DNA from: an uncultured Oscillospiraceae bacterium
Lineage (GTDB): Bacteria > Bacillota > Clostridia > Oscillospirales > Oscillospiraceae
NCBI GenBank assembly: GCA_910588635.1
Contig: CAJUPW010000006.1
Coordinates: forward strand, 63,033-102,210
Reading direction: 5' to 3'
DNA length: 39,178 nucleotides
Numbering within the stretch: the stretch's first letter is position 1; each line of letters begins with the position of its first letter. Below are positions 1 through 7,910 of the stretch, piece after piece. The notes below the pieces were generated by a model. It was not told the origin of the DNA and searched no databases. It saw only the letters and a list, made by a program, of their open reading frames with translations. The position numbers and the translations under genes were made by a program.

Positions 1-99
1 GGGCAGCTGGACCAGTACCCGGAGGCGGCTTTCTACAACGTAGGCACCTGGCGGGACGTGGTGGAGAAGGCGAAAAAGATCGAGGCGGGTGAGGCTTGA
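1..99 (+). CDS. atpD: ATP synthase F1 beta subunit, C-terminal end (partial)
   Basis: Only the last 32 codons are in the window. The reading frame gives a tail (GQLDQYPEAAFYNVG, then TWRDVVEKAKKI) typical of the C terminus of the catalytic beta subunit of F1Fo ATP synthase, where the DQ-PE-AFY-VG pattern is well conserved. The TGA stop overlaps the ATG of the next gene (TGATG), as expected for atpD-atpC translational coupling. The catalytic domain lies outside the window, so nothing can be said about ion specificity or completeness. Confidence 0.93.
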   Translation, partial: GQLDQYPEAAFYNVGTWRDVVEKAKKIEAGEA

Positions 100-512
100 T
101 GGAACCCTTTCAGGTGCATATTCTGGCTGCCGACCAGACCTTCTACGAGGGCCCCTGTCTCAGCCTGACCATCCCCGCCAGCGACGGGGAGCTGGGCATC
201 CTGGCCCACCACAGCCCCATGATCGCTGCGGTGAAGCCGGGCACGCTGCGCTACCAGATACCCGGGGAGGAGCCCCGGCTGGCCGCCATCTCTCCGGGCA
301 TGGTGAAGGTGGAGAAAAACGACGTTCTGGTCCTGGTGGACTCCGCCGAACGGCCCGAGGACATCGACACGGTCCGGGCCCAGCGGGAGGCGGACGAGGC
401 CAGGGAGGCCTTGCTGCAAAAGCGGAGCCGGCAGGAGCATCAGATTGCCCAGGCCACCCTGGCCCGGGCGCTGAACCGGCTGAGAGTAAAGAACATGGGG
501 ATCGGGAGATAA
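99..512 (+). CDS. atpC: ATP synthase F1 epsilon subunit
   Basis: A protein of 137 residues, the normal length for the epsilon subunit of the F1 central stalk, which couples rotation to catalysis and can inhibit ATP hydrolysis. The N-terminal beta-sandwich (about residues 1-85) carries the family signature FYEGPCLSLTIPASDGELGI-LAHHSPM. The C-terminal half is a charged, Glu/Arg-rich helical hairpin. I chose the ATG at 99, which overlaps the atpD stop as TGATG, over an in-frame TTG one codon earlier. It is the last gene of the atp operon here and is followed by a perfect hairpin. Confidence 0.95.
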   Translation: MEPFQVHILAADQTFYEGPCLSLTIPASDGELGILAHHSPMIAAVKPGTLRYQIPGEEPRLAAISPGMVKVEKNDVLVLVDSAERPEDIDTVRAQREADEAREALLQKRSRQEHQIAQATLARALNRLRVKNMGIGR

Positions 513-518
513 AATAAT

Positions 519-545
519 ATGTCCCCGCCGGTCGGGCGGGGACAT
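519..545. terminator. 11-bp hairpin after atpC
   Basis: Arms ATGTCCCCGCC (519-529) and GGCGGGGACAT (535-545) pair perfectly around a 5-base loop, 6 bases after the atpC stop. There is no T tract after either arm, so it is not a classical intrinsic terminator. It could stabilise the 3' end of the atp mRNA or weaken read-through into the next gene. An ATG inside the left arm is in frame with the downstream gene but has no ribosome site. Confidence 0.55.
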
Positions 546-563
546 GTCAGAAAGGCGGAAGGC

Positions 564-1400
564 ATGTATCAATACGGCGGGAGCGTGCTCTATCACTATA
601 CCGATTTCCAGGCGGTGGACGGTATCCTCCGTCAGGCCCAGCTCCGGGTGAACAACGTGCTGCGCATGAACGACTCAGGGGAGATGCGCCACTTTATGAC
701 CCGGCTGTGCAGCGCCATTCTGGACCGGCTGGAACGGGAGGGCGACGTCCGCCACGCTGAGGCGGTGCGGGAGCTGTTCCGGGCGGAGATGAAAAAGGAG
801 TACTCCGCCTACGCCGCCTGCTTCTCCTTCCACCGGGACGACGCCGCCCAGTGGGAGCGCTACGGAAACCGGGGCCGGGGCATCTGCATCGCCTTTCAGC
901 GGGAGCATCTGGAAAAGATAGCCCAGGACCCTCTGTCCCTCCAGGCGGTTTTTTATCAGAACAACATGGCGGGCCACCCCATGGTGGAGGTGTTCTGCAA
1001 GCTGATTCGGGATGGGGAGGAACTGTCCGGGGACAACCCGGCGGTGAAAAAGGCCATGTGCGACGCTTGGGCCTGCTCCGTCTCCTTTAAGCACCCCTCC
1101 TTCCGCTCGGAGTATGAGATGCGTCTGGTAGTGGCCCCCTTTGAGAGGGAGGACCTCCATATCCGGCCATGCTACCATATCACCAAGGAGCGAATCAAGA
1201 AGTATTACCCTCTGGACCTGAGCGCCATGTGTGAGAAAATCGGGATTGGGATTGAGGACCTGGTGACCGAAATGATTATCGGGCCAGACTCCACCCAGTC
1301 CCTGGCCATGTTCCAGGACTACCTCCGAGACAACGGCCTGCAAAAGCTGGCGGAGCGGGTGTCCCTGTCCGACTGTCCCCTGCGGACTCTGCCCCTGTAG
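564..1400 (+). CDS. DUF2971 domain protein
   Basis: A soluble protein of 278 residues with the DUF2971 hallmarks. These are an N-terminal LYHYTDF (where aromatic residues and H are conserved), RVNNVLRMNDSGEM, a central ACFSFHRDDAAQWERYG followed by GICIAF, and a later YEMRLVV. The family is widespread and its biochemical role is not established; some members sit near defence genes. The start at 564 is preceded by AAAGGCGG. An earlier in-frame ATG at 519 lies in the atpC hairpin without a ribosome site and is rejected. It lies 51 bases after atpC, possibly read from atp read-through, and ends in a strong terminator. There is no signal peptide or membrane segment. Confidence 0.82.
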   Translation: MYQYGGSVLYHYTDFQAVDGILRQAQLRVNNVLRMNDSGEMRHFMTRLCSAILDRLEREGDVRHAEAVRELFRAEMKKEYSAYAACFSFHRDDAAQWERYGNRGRGICIAFQREHLEKIAQDPLSLQAVFYQNNMAGHPMVEVFCKLIRDGEELSGDNPAVKKAMCDAWACSVSFKHPSFRSEYEMRLVVAPFEREDLHIRPCYHITKERIKKYYPLDLSAMCEKIGIGIEDLVTEMIIGPDSTQSLAMFQDYLRDNGLQKLAERVSLSDCPLRTLPL

Positions 1401-1416
1401 GTTTGATATCTGCTTC

Positions 1417-1443
1417 AAAGCCCGGCAAAAAGCCGGGCTTTTC
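1417..1443. terminator. Bidirectional intrinsic terminator
   Basis: Stem GCCCGGC (1420-1426) / GCCGGGC (1432-1438) with an A5 loop, AAA before and TTTT after. It lies between two convergent genes (DUF2971 and MATE) and has flanking A and T runs that let it work in both directions. Confidence 0.9.
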
Positions 1444-2778
1444 TCATGCCCCTGGCTGGGAGGGGGAGAGCCGGGCCTGATCTCTGCGGACCAGGATACT
1501 CCAGAAGGTCACCACCCCCACCCAGCCCAGGCCGGTGGCCAGGGCCACGGCCGGCAGGCCCATGGCCGGGGTCAGAAGGAAGGACAGCGCCGCCCGCAGG
1601 GAGATGTGGCCGGTGGCTCCGATCACCGGAATGTTGACCAGACCCCGGCCCCGAAAGTAGCCGGCCTGGCCGCTGCCCAGAAAGTTGAACAGGTAGAAGC
1701 AGGCCACCAGGCGGAGGTAGCCCGCGGCGGGGGCCAGCCCGGCCGCCCCGGTCGCGGGCAGCACCAGCCTGAGACAGGGCTCCGCCCCCAGGATCATCAC
1801 CAGCGACATAAAGACGCCAAAGCAGAACAGCAGCCGCTGGCCCCGGCGGAAGCCCTCCCAGACCCGGTCGTCCTTTCCGGCTCCAGTATTCTGGCCGGTA
1901 AAGACGGCTACCGCCGCCGCGCCACTGTCCCCGAAGGAATTGGCAAAGCCCTCAATGCGGGTGGCGGCGGTGAAGGCCACGATGGCCTCCTCGCCCAAGG
2001 AGTTTACCGCCCCCTGGACCAGCAGCTTGCCAATGTACAGATTGCACATGTGGAGGGCGGTGACAAAGCTGAATCGGGCGGTGCGCTTGAGTAGGGGGAG
2101 GTCCATCACCATGTCCTCCCGGCGGAACATCAGCTCAGGGAATCGCAGACGGAGATAGGCGGCGCACAGACAGGCTGCCAGGGCCTGGGCCAGTACGGTG
2201 GCCAGGGCGGCGCCGGCTGTCCCCATGGAGGGCACAAAGGCCAGGTCCAGGACCAGATTGGCCCCCATGGAGAGGGCCAGAAAGCCCAGGGCGGCCCGGG
2301 TGTTGCCCACCGCCCGCAGCACTCCGGAGGCCAGATGGTAGGCGAAGGCGGCGGGAAAGCCCAGAAAGATAATACGCAGGTAGTCTCTGGCGCAAACGGC
2401 CACATTGGCCGGGGTCCGGAGTAGGGCCAGCAAGGGAGACAGGACCAGCAGGCCCAGGACGGTCAAAACAACGCAGGCCCCGGCCCCGAAGAGGCCGGAC
2501 AGGCAGAACTCCCGGCGGAAGGCGGGGCCGTCCCCGGCGCCGTAGAACTGGGACAGGAGGGTGCCCACTCCGTCGCAGCCTCCGCTGATAAGAAAGAGGA
2601 ACAGGTTCATCACCGACCCGGCCACCCCCACGGCGGCGAAGGCGGTGTCCCCCACAAAGTTCCCCACGATCACAGCGTCTATGGTGTTGTACAGCTGCTG
2701 GAGAATATTCCCGGCCAGCATGGGAACGGACAGGGCGATCAACTGACGGCTGATGTTCCCCTGGGTGAGTTGATTCAT
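1444..2778 (-). CDS. MATE family efflux transporter
   Basis: A 444-residue multidrug and toxic compound extrusion protein, about the usual family length, predicted to have 12 membrane helices and to export cationic drugs or metabolites with Na+ or H+ antiport. The N-terminal region ISRQLIALSVPMLAGNILQQ followed by LYNTIDAVIVGNFVG is the classic MATE start, and the second half repeats this pattern around GEEAIVAFTAATRIEGF and NTGAGK. The start is ATG 2778. The frame stays open well beyond it, but that extension runs into the divergent LysR gene and is not coding. It is transcribed divergently from a LysR regulator, which is therefore the likely controller. The substrate cannot be read from the sequence. 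Confidence 0.92.
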   Translation of the reverse strand: MNQLTQGNISRQLIALSVPMLAGNILQQLYNTIDAVIVGNFVGDTAFAAVGVAGSVMNLFLFLISGGCDGVGTLLSQFYGAGDGPAFRREFCLSGLFGAGACVVLTVLGLLVLSPLLALLRTPANVAVCARDYLRIIFLGFPAAFAYHLASGVLRAVGNTRAALGFLALSMGANLVLDLAFVPSMGTAGAALATVLAQALAACLCAAYLRLRFPELMFRREDMVMDLPLLKRTARFSFVTALHMCNLYIGKLLVQGAVNSLGEEAIVAFTAATRIEGFANSFGDSGAAAVAVFTGQNTGAGKDDRVWEGFRRGQRLLFCFGVFMSLVMILGAEPCLRLVLPATGAAGLAPAAGYLRLVACFYLFNFLGSGQAGYFRGRGLVNIPVIGATGHISLRAALSFLLTPAMGLPAVALATGLGWVGVVTFWSILVRRDQARLSPSQPGA

Positions 2779-2844
2779 GACGGCGCCCCCTTTATGGCTT
2801 GCGGGACCGGCCCGCTGTAAACAGTATAGCCTATCAGATTTCTC

Positions 2845-2893
2845 TTGTAAAATGCTGATTATTTTGCTATAATATAACATATATATTATATTA
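2845..2893 (+). promoter_or_regulatory. lysR promoter and AT-rich near-palindrome
   Basis: A good sigma-A promoter faces the LysR gene: TTGTAA (2845-2850), a 17-base spacer, and TATAAT (2868-2873). The -10 box is the left edge of an almost perfect AT palindrome (TAATATAACAT.. and mirror, 2870-2893) in an otherwise GC-rich region. A LysR regulator usually represses itself from such a site between divergent genes. Its mirror half contains TATAAT on the minus strand (2890-2885), which may serve the MATE gene, although no good -35 was seen there. Confidence 0.6.
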
Positions 2894-2944
2894 AGACCTT
2901 GCCTGAAGGGTGGGGAGCCAATTGAACAGAGAGGAGGCGGACCT

Positions 2945-3895
2945 ATGACCCAGCAGGAGATTGAGGTCTTTCTGACGGTGGCGCGGCTGGGAAGCGTCTC
3001 GGCCGCTGCCCAGGCGCTGTACATCACCCAGCCGGCGGTGAGCCGGCACCTGCGGGCCTTGGAGGAGGCCCTGGGCTGCACCCTGGTCAGCCGGGGCCGG
3101 GGAAAGCGGCAGGCGGAGCTCACCGACCGGGGCCGGGATTTTGTCCGGGTGGCGGAGAAGTGGCGGCTGCTGTGGCAGGAGGCCCGGGAGGTGGCCGGAC
3201 AGGACCGGACGCAGACTCTCCGAGTGGCCTCGGTGGGCAGTCTGTCCACCTACCTGCTGCCCCCGGTGTTCCGGGAATTTTTGGCCCTTCCCGGCCGGAC
3301 CCTTACCTTCCACCACTACCACTCACGGGAGGCCTACGACTACATCGCTCAGGGGCTGGCGGACGTCGCTCTGATCTCCGACCACATGTACCACCCCCAG
3401 GTGGAGACCGTCCCCGCTTTCCGCTCGGCCATGGTGCTGCTCACTGCCCCCGGACAGTCCTGGCCCGAGACCGTCCACCCCTCCCAACTGGATCCGGCCA
3501 AGGAGCTGCGCCTGCCCTGGAACCCGGAGTACGACCTGTGGCACTCCTTCTGGTTCAGCGCGGCGGCCGTCCCCCGGGCGGTGCTGGACCAGATGTCGCT
3601 GCTGGAGGAGTTCTTCTCCTGGCAGGGAAGCTGGCGGGACAGCTGGGCCGTCGCTCCCTCCATTGTGGCCGTCCCCCTGTCCCGGAAGCTGGGGCTGACC
3701 ATCAGGAGGCTGGAGGAGGGGCCGGCAGATGAGATCATCTATTACCTGCTGGGTCCCAGGCGGAAGGAGGGGCTCACGGAGGACTTTCTGGACTGCCTGA
3801 ACCGGGAGCTGAGGCGGCGCCCGGAGTCCCGGTCGCTGCTGGGAGGCGGTCTGAAGGGGGAGCAGGGGCGGTTTTTTGGAAAAAATGAGAAATAA
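2945..3895 (+). CDS. LysR-family transcriptional regulator
   Basis: A 316-residue regulator. Residues 1-60 form the winged helix-turn-helix (EIEVFLTVARLGSVSAAAQ, then LYITQPAVSRHLRALEEALG), which is diagnostic for LysR proteins. Residues from about 90 form the periplasmic-binding-protein-like effector domain (LRVASVGSLSTYLLPPVF, then LADVALISD). The ATG at 2945 follows GAGGAGG at good spacing. It sits between a divergent MATE exporter and a downstream symporter, and is the probable regulator of one or both. The effector is unknown. The C-terminal 25 residues beyond the domain are charged and of no clear function. Confidence 0.92.
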   Translation: MTQQEIEVFLTVARLGSVSAAAQALYITQPAVSRHLRALEEALGCTLVSRGRGKRQAELTDRGRDFVRVAEKWRLLWQEAREVAGQDRTQTLRVASVGSLSTYLLPPVFREFLALPGRTLTFHHYHSREAYDYIAQGLADVALISDHMYHPQVETVPAFRSAMVLLTAPGQSWPETVHPSQLDPAKELRLPWNPEYDLWHSFWFSAAAVPRAVLDQMSLLEEFFSWQGSWRDSWAVAPSIVAVPLSRKLGLTIRRLEEGPADEIIYYLLGPRRKEGLTEDFLDCLNRELRRRPESRSLLGGGLKGEQGRFFGKNEK

Positions 3896-3899
3896 TTCC

Positions 3900-3927
3900 T
3901 TGCCTTTGGCATATATTTTGCTATACT
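3900..3927 (+). promoter_or_regulatory. Promoter of the symporter gene
   Basis: TTGCCT (3900-3905), a 16-base spacer and TATACT (3922-3927) start just after the lysR stop, giving the symporter its own promoter. The ribosome site GGAGAG is at 3971. Confidence 0.6.
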
Positions 3928-3981
3928 GTATAAAGAGAGAGCCGTTACCTCTTTGCTGTGATGTATGAAAGGAGAGAAGTT

Positions 3982-5208
3982 ATGAGCAAGAAGCTGAGCC
4001 TGCCCGCACAGATTCTGATCGCCCTTTTGGCGGGCATCGCCGTTGGCCTGGTGTGCTACTTCACCGGAGCCAAGGACATCACCACCGCTTACCTGAAGCC
4101 CTTTGGAGATATCTTTGTCAACCTGCTGAAGTTCATCGTGGTCCCCGTGGTACTGCTGTCCATGATCGACGGTATCATCTCCATGAACGACATGCGGAAG
4201 GTGGGCTCGGTGGGTATCAAGACGGTGGCCTACTTCATGGCCACCACCGCCATCGCCTGCGTGATCGGCCTGGTGTTTGCCAACATCTTCAAGGCGGCGG
4301 GTCTGTTTCCTGTTCTGGACCCCAACAGCGCCGAGTATGAGGCCAAGGAGTTCGGCGGCTTCATGTCCACGCTGGTGTCTATCTTCCCCACCAACATGTG
4401 GAAGTCCTTCACCGAGGCCAACATGCTCCAGGTGATTGTCATCTCCCTGTTCCTGGGCGGGTCCATCCTGGCCGCCGGGGAGAAGGCGCAGTTGTGCCGG
4501 GACTTTGTCGCCTCGGCCTACGCGGTGATCGAGAAGCTGATGGCTTTTGTCATCAGCCTGGCCCCCATCGGCGTGTTCACCTACATGGCCTGGGTGGTGG
4601 CCACCCAGGGCTCTGAGATTCTGGTGTCCCTGCTGCTGGTCATCGCCTGCGCCTATCTGGGCTATGTCGTCCACGCCATACTGGTGTATTCGGCGTCCGC
4701 CCAGGTCTTTGCCGGTATGAGTCCCGTTGCCTTCTTCAGGGGGGCCTTTGCCGCCATGATCTTCGCCTTTACCTCGGCCTCCTCCGCCGCCACCTTGCCT
4801 GTGGCCAAGGAGTGCGCCGGCGAGCTGGGCGCGGAGGACGACATCGCATCCTTCGTCCTGCCTCTGGGCTCCACCATCAACATGGACGGCACCGCCATCT
4901 ACCAGTGCGTGGCCACCGTGTTCCTGGCTTCCTGCGCCAACATCAACCTGACCCTCAGCCAGATGGTCATTGTGGTGGTTACCGCTACCCTGGCCTCCAT
5001 CGGCACCGCCGGCGTTTCCGGCGCGGGCATGATTATGCTGGCCATGGTGCTGGAGACCCTGGGCATCCCCGTAGCCTACATCGGCCTCATCGTGGCAGTG
5101 GATCGGATCTTCGACATGGGCCGTACCTGCCTGAACGTGACGGGCGACATCTCCTGCGCCATCTGCGTCACCAAGTGGGAGGGCAGCAAGACCGCCGCCA
5201 AGCGCTGA
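3982..5208 (+). CDS. Dicarboxylate/amino acid:cation symporter (DAACS/SDF family)
   Basis: A 408-residue membrane transporter of the glutamate/dicarboxylate:Na+ or H+ symporter family (GltP, DctA and SstT relatives). Diagnostic motifs are visible. They are the serine-rich hairpin FTSASSAATLP, the unwound helix motif PLGSTINMDGTA, and RTCLNVTGDISCA, whose Arg-Thr and Asn-x-x-Gly-Asp residues bind substrate and cation. I prefer ATG 3982, which follows GGAGAG, to an ATG at 3958. The substrate (glutamate, aspartate, serine or a C4-dicarboxylate) cannot be assigned. It has its own promoter and a hairpin terminator and lies downstream of a LysR gene that may regulate it. Confidence 0.93.
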   Translation: MSKKLSLPAQILIALLAGIAVGLVCYFTGAKDITTAYLKPFGDIFVNLLKFIVVPVVLLSMIDGIISMNDMRKVGSVGIKTVAYFMATTAIACVIGLVFANIFKAAGLFPVLDPNSAEYEAKEFGGFMSTLVSIFPTNMWKSFTEANMLQVIVISLFLGGSILAAGEKAQLCRDFVASAYAVIEKLMAFVISLAPIGVFTYMAWVVATQGSEILVSLLLVIACAYLGYVVHAILVYSASAQVFAGMSPVAFFRGAFAAMIFAFTSASSAATLPVAKECAGELGAEDDIASFVLPLGSTINMDGTAIYQCVATVFLASCANINLTLSQMVIVVVTATLASIGTAGVSGAGMIMLAMVLETLGIPVAYIGLIVAVDRIFDMGRTCLNVTGDISCAICVTKWEGSKTAAKR

Positions 5209-5216
5209 AGCTGACA

Positions 5217-5249
5217 GAAAAAAGGGCCTGTGCCGCAAAGGCACAGGCC
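5217..5249. terminator. Intrinsic terminator between convergent genes
   Basis: Perfect 10-bp stem GGCCTGTGCC (5225-5234) / GGCACAGGCC (5240-5249), loop GCAAA. Seven A residues at 5217-5223 become a T tract on the minus strand, so it should end minus-strand transcripts. It also follows the symporter stop by 16 bases on the plus strand. Confidence 0.85.
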
Positions 5250-5271
5250 TATTAAAAAGTATAACTTTTAT

Positions 5272-5302
5272 GTATTTCCCCGCCCTCTGGGCGGGGAAAT
5301 AC
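5272..5302. terminator. 14-bp perfect hairpin after the DHHW gene
   Basis: Arms GTATTTCCCCGCCC (5272-5285) and GGGCGGGGAAATAC (5289-5302) with a 3-base loop, 16 bases past the minus-strand DHHW stop. With the neighbouring hairpin it makes a double structure between convergent genes. Its CCCCGCC/GGCGGGG core resembles the hairpin after atpC. Confidence 0.7.
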
Positions 5303-5318
5303 GCTTTGAAGACGAGTA

Positions 5319-6437
5319 TTACCGCCCGAGGAGGAAGAGCTTGTCGTCGGTAGTGAAGTTGGCGAAGCTGTACAGCACGATCACCGTGTCGATGTCGTGT
5401 TCCTCCACATAGTCCCGGATACTGGTCAGATTGTAGCGCAGGTCAAACAGGTGAATCTCCGAGAAGCGCCGGGTGAGGAAGGGGGCCAGGGAGTCGGTGT
5501 AGGAATCCCGGATGATGAGCGCCTTGGGGGCGTTGGTCTGCTCCGTCTCAATGACGCACAGAGGCTGATTTCCTCCCAGAAAGTAGGCGTACTTATCCTT
5601 GACGGCCAGCTTACCGTCCACATACAGGCTGCCCTCCTGGGGGCTGCCGTTGAACCAGGAGGTCACCTTGACCCCATCGTCCGGGACATAGGTGTCGATC
5701 CGGTCGGGGGGCAGCCAGCGCACCCCGGAGGTGGAGAAGCTGGTGCCGTAAAACTGGTCGGTAACGGTAGTTTTCTGAAAATCCTCCAGCTTCAGCGGCT
5801 CCATGCCCAGAGCCTCAAAGATGGCGTTGGCCCCATAGAAGGCTCCCAGGCTGGTCCAGTGGTGGTCGGTGCGGTAGTAGATATCCTCCCCGCTGTGGGC
5901 GCTCAAAGCGCCGTACAGGTCGATGGTGGAGGCTCCGGTGGAGAAATACAGCTGGTCGATGACGGCCTTCTCGTCCGCCGTGGGCGCTCCCTTGGGCAGA
6001 CGGTCCGCCCATATTTCAGCCGCCGAAGGGATAAGGCCGAAGTACACCGGCACGTCCACGTTGCCCACCAGGGCGTCCAGATAGCCCATATCCTTGTTCA
6101 GCTTGGCCGGGTCGGGGTCTTTCACCCGGTTGATGAGGGTGTCCTTCGTCCCAAAGTAGACCCCCTCGTTCTCCTTTTTCCCGGACAGCCGCTCGCTCCA
6201 GGCCTTGGCGGCCACCCAGAAGTCCCGGCCCAGGATGTGGTCGGAGACATAGTCCTCCGCGTCCTCCATGAACTTGCCGCTGCTCAGGGTCTCCAGTGAA
6301 AGCTTGGGGGGCTTTTGCAGATAGCGGTTCTCCAGCTCGGAAAAGTCCTTGTCGGGCAGCAGCAGGCTGATGACCCCCATGCCCCCGATGAAGGCGCAGA
6401 ACAGAACGGTGAGAAAAATGTTGAATTTCTTAGACAT
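5319..6437 (-). CDS. DHHW-family exported protein (AlgX/AlgJ-like)
   Basis: A 372-residue protein with one N-terminal membrane anchor (about residues 7-28) and an extracytoplasmic SGNH-hydrolase-like domain. The name-giving motif YRTDHHWTSLGAF (near residue 190) and a later IRDSYTDSLAPFL (near residue 315) are the pattern of AlgJ/AlgX and DHHW proteins, which act with MBOAT acyltransferases to move acyl groups onto exported polymers. It starts 12 bases after the MBOAT stop, with GAGGAGG before its ATG. It is the last gene of the cluster and is followed by two hairpins. The precise reaction and polymer are inference. Confidence 0.88.
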   Translation of the reverse strand: MSKKFNIFLTVLFCAFIGGMGVISLLLPDKDFSELENRYLQKPPKLSLETLSSGKFMEDAEDYVSDHILGRDFWVAAKAWSERLSGKKENEGVYFGTKDTLINRVKDPDPAKLNKDMGYLDALVGNVDVPVYFGLIPSAAEIWADRLPKGAPTADEKAVIDQLYFSTGASTIDLYGALSAHSGEDIYYRTDHHWTSLGAFYGANAIFEALGMEPLKLEDFQKTTVTDQFYGTSFSTSGVRWLPPDRIDTYVPDDGVKVTSWFNGSPQEGSLYVDGKLAVKDKYAYFLGGNQPLCVIETEQTNAPKALIIRDSYTDSLAPFLTRRFSEIHLFDLRYNLTSIRDYVEEHDIDTVIVLYSFANFTTDDKLFLLGR

Positions 6438-6449
6438 ATCCGCGCCTCC

Positions 6450-7853
6450 TCAGAAGTTGAAGTACAGGAAGGGGTTGTAGGTGCCGGCCACCAGATAGGC
6501 GGTGCACACCACCAGCCCCGCCGCCACCAGAACGGCGCACACGATTTGCCGCGTCCTTGTCCCCAGACGGCGGTAGACTGCCGCCCCCAGGGGAGTGGCG
6601 GCCAGCGCCGCCGCGCACAGGGTAGGCAGATAGCTGGTCAGGTAGTAGCTGAAGGCGCTGTCTGCCAGGGGGACGCCTCCCAGGCCGAACATGACCTTGA
6701 GATAGCCGGTCAGGTGGCCCAGGTCCTCAATGGCGAAGATGGCCCAGCTCACCATGACAAAGAACATGGTGTACACATGGCCCACCAGGGCGGGGGCTTT
6801 CTCTAACTTGTCCAGCAGAAGGAATTTCTCCACCATCAGCAGGACGAAGAAGTACAGCCCCCAGAACAGGAAGGTCCAGTTGGCCCCGTGCCAGATGCCG
6901 GTGGCGGCCCAGACCACGAACAGGTTGAACACCTGCCGGCCCTTGCCCCGGCGGTTGCCCCCCAGGGGGATATAGAGATATTCCCGGAACCAGGTGGACA
7001 GGGAGATGTGCCACCGCCGCCAGAACTCGGTGATGCTTTTGGAGATATAGGGGTAGTTGAAGTTGGGCAGGAACTCAAAACCCAGCATCCGCCCCAGGCC
7101 CACGGCCATGTCGGAGTAGCCGGAGAAATCGAAATAAATCTGGAAGGTGAAGGCCAGCACCCCCAGCCAGGCCCCGGCAACCGTCAGCTCAGACAGGGCC
7201 ATGGCCTTGTAGCTGTCCCACAGGGCCCCCACGTTGTTGGCGATGAGCAGCTTTTTTCCGAGACCAACCATAAAGATCTGCACGCCGGAGGCGAATTTAT
7301 CCGCCGAGCAGGTCCGCTCGTTGATCTGGTCCCCCAGGTCCTTGTACTTGATGATGGGTCCGGCGATAAGCTGGGGGAATAGGGTGACGAAGGTGCCGAA
7401 GTTGAGGATGTTCCGCTGAGCACGGGCGTCTCCCCGGTAGACGTCGATGGTGTAGCTCATGGTCTGGAAGGTGTAGAAGGAGATGCCGATGGGCAGATGG
7501 ACCCCCAGTACCGGCATGAAGGTGAGCCCCACCGACTGGAGGGAACCGGCGATGAAGTCCCAGTACTTGAAGAAGCACAGCAAGGCCAGGTTGAACACAA
7601 TGGAGGAGGCCACCGTCATTTTCGCGCCTTTGTCGTTCCCTCTGGCCTTGCACCGCTCCACCAGCAGGCCGTGGGTAAAGTCAATGGCGGTGGACAGGAA
7701 CATGATGACAACGTAAATCCGCTCTCCCCAGTAGTAGAAGCACAGGGAGGAGACCAGCAGCACCACGTTGCGCCCCCTGCGGGGGACGATATAGTACAGG
7801 AACAGGGTGAGGACCAGGAAATAGAACTTGAAAATAGGGGTGGAAAAGACCAT
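6450..7853 (-). CDS. MBOAT family membrane-bound O-acyltransferase (AlgI-like)
   Basis: A 467-residue polytopic membrane protein with typical AlgI/DltB-like motifs. These are FWRRWHISLSTWFREYLYI followed by PLGGNR, and WAATGIWHGANWTFLFWG, which holds the catalytic histidine. Such enzymes take an acyl group (usually acetyl) from the cytoplasm and pass it across the membrane to a partner that acylates an extracellular polysaccharide. The partner here is probably the DHHW protein encoded next. I chose ATG 7853, preceded by GAGGAGGT, over an ATG five codons upstream that overlaps this ribosome site. The polymer and acyl donor are not shown by sequence. Confidence 0.93.
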   Translation of the reverse strand: MVFSTPIFKFYFLVLTLFLYYIVPRRGRNVVLLVSSLCFYYWGERIYVVIMFLSTAIDFTHGLLVERCKARGNDKGAKMTVASSIVFNLALLCFFKYWDFIAGSLQSVGLTFMPVLGVHLPIGISFYTFQTMSYTIDVYRGDARAQRNILNFGTFVTLFPQLIAGPIIKYKDLGDQINERTCSADKFASGVQIFMVGLGKKLLIANNVGALWDSYKAMALSELTVAGAWLGVLAFTFQIYFDFSGYSDMAVGLGRMLGFEFLPNFNYPYISKSITEFWRRWHISLSTWFREYLYIPLGGNRRGKGRQVFNLFVVWAATGIWHGANWTFLFWGLYFFVLLMVEKFLLLDKLEKAPALVGHVYTMFFVMVSWAIFAIEDLGHLTGYLKVMFGLGGVPLADSAFSYYLTSYLPTLCAAALAATPLGAAVYRRLGTRTRQIVCAVLVAAGLVVCTAYLVAGTYNPFLYFNF

Positions 7854-7870
7854 GGGGGACCTCCTCATAC

Positions 7871-7900
7871 AAACGGCGGACGATCCTTCGTCCGCCGTTT
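7871..7900 (-). other. 13-bp hairpin between lipoprotein and acyltransferase genes
   Basis: Arms AAACGGCGGACGA (7871-7883) and TCGTCCGCCGTTT (7888-7900), loop TCCT, fill the short gap between the lipoprotein stop and the acyltransferase start. Only three Ts follow on the minus strand. A partial terminator or an RNA-processing or stability element that sets the ratio of the two proteins is plausible. Confidence 0.55.
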
Positions 7901-7910
7901 GGCGTAATGT

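Noticed and set aside
519..563. Earlier ATG (519) as start of the DUF2971 protein
   Set aside because: It lies within a perfect hairpin, has no ribosome site, and the added residues are not part of the domain.
2779..3249. N-terminal extension of the MATE transporter
   Set aside because: It would overlap the LysR gene and the divergent promoter. The family start and the membrane pattern begin at 2778.
3742..5244. Minus-strand open frame of 500 codons
   Set aside because: Antisense to the symporter gene, with low-complexity His/Gly/Asp composition and no ribosome site.
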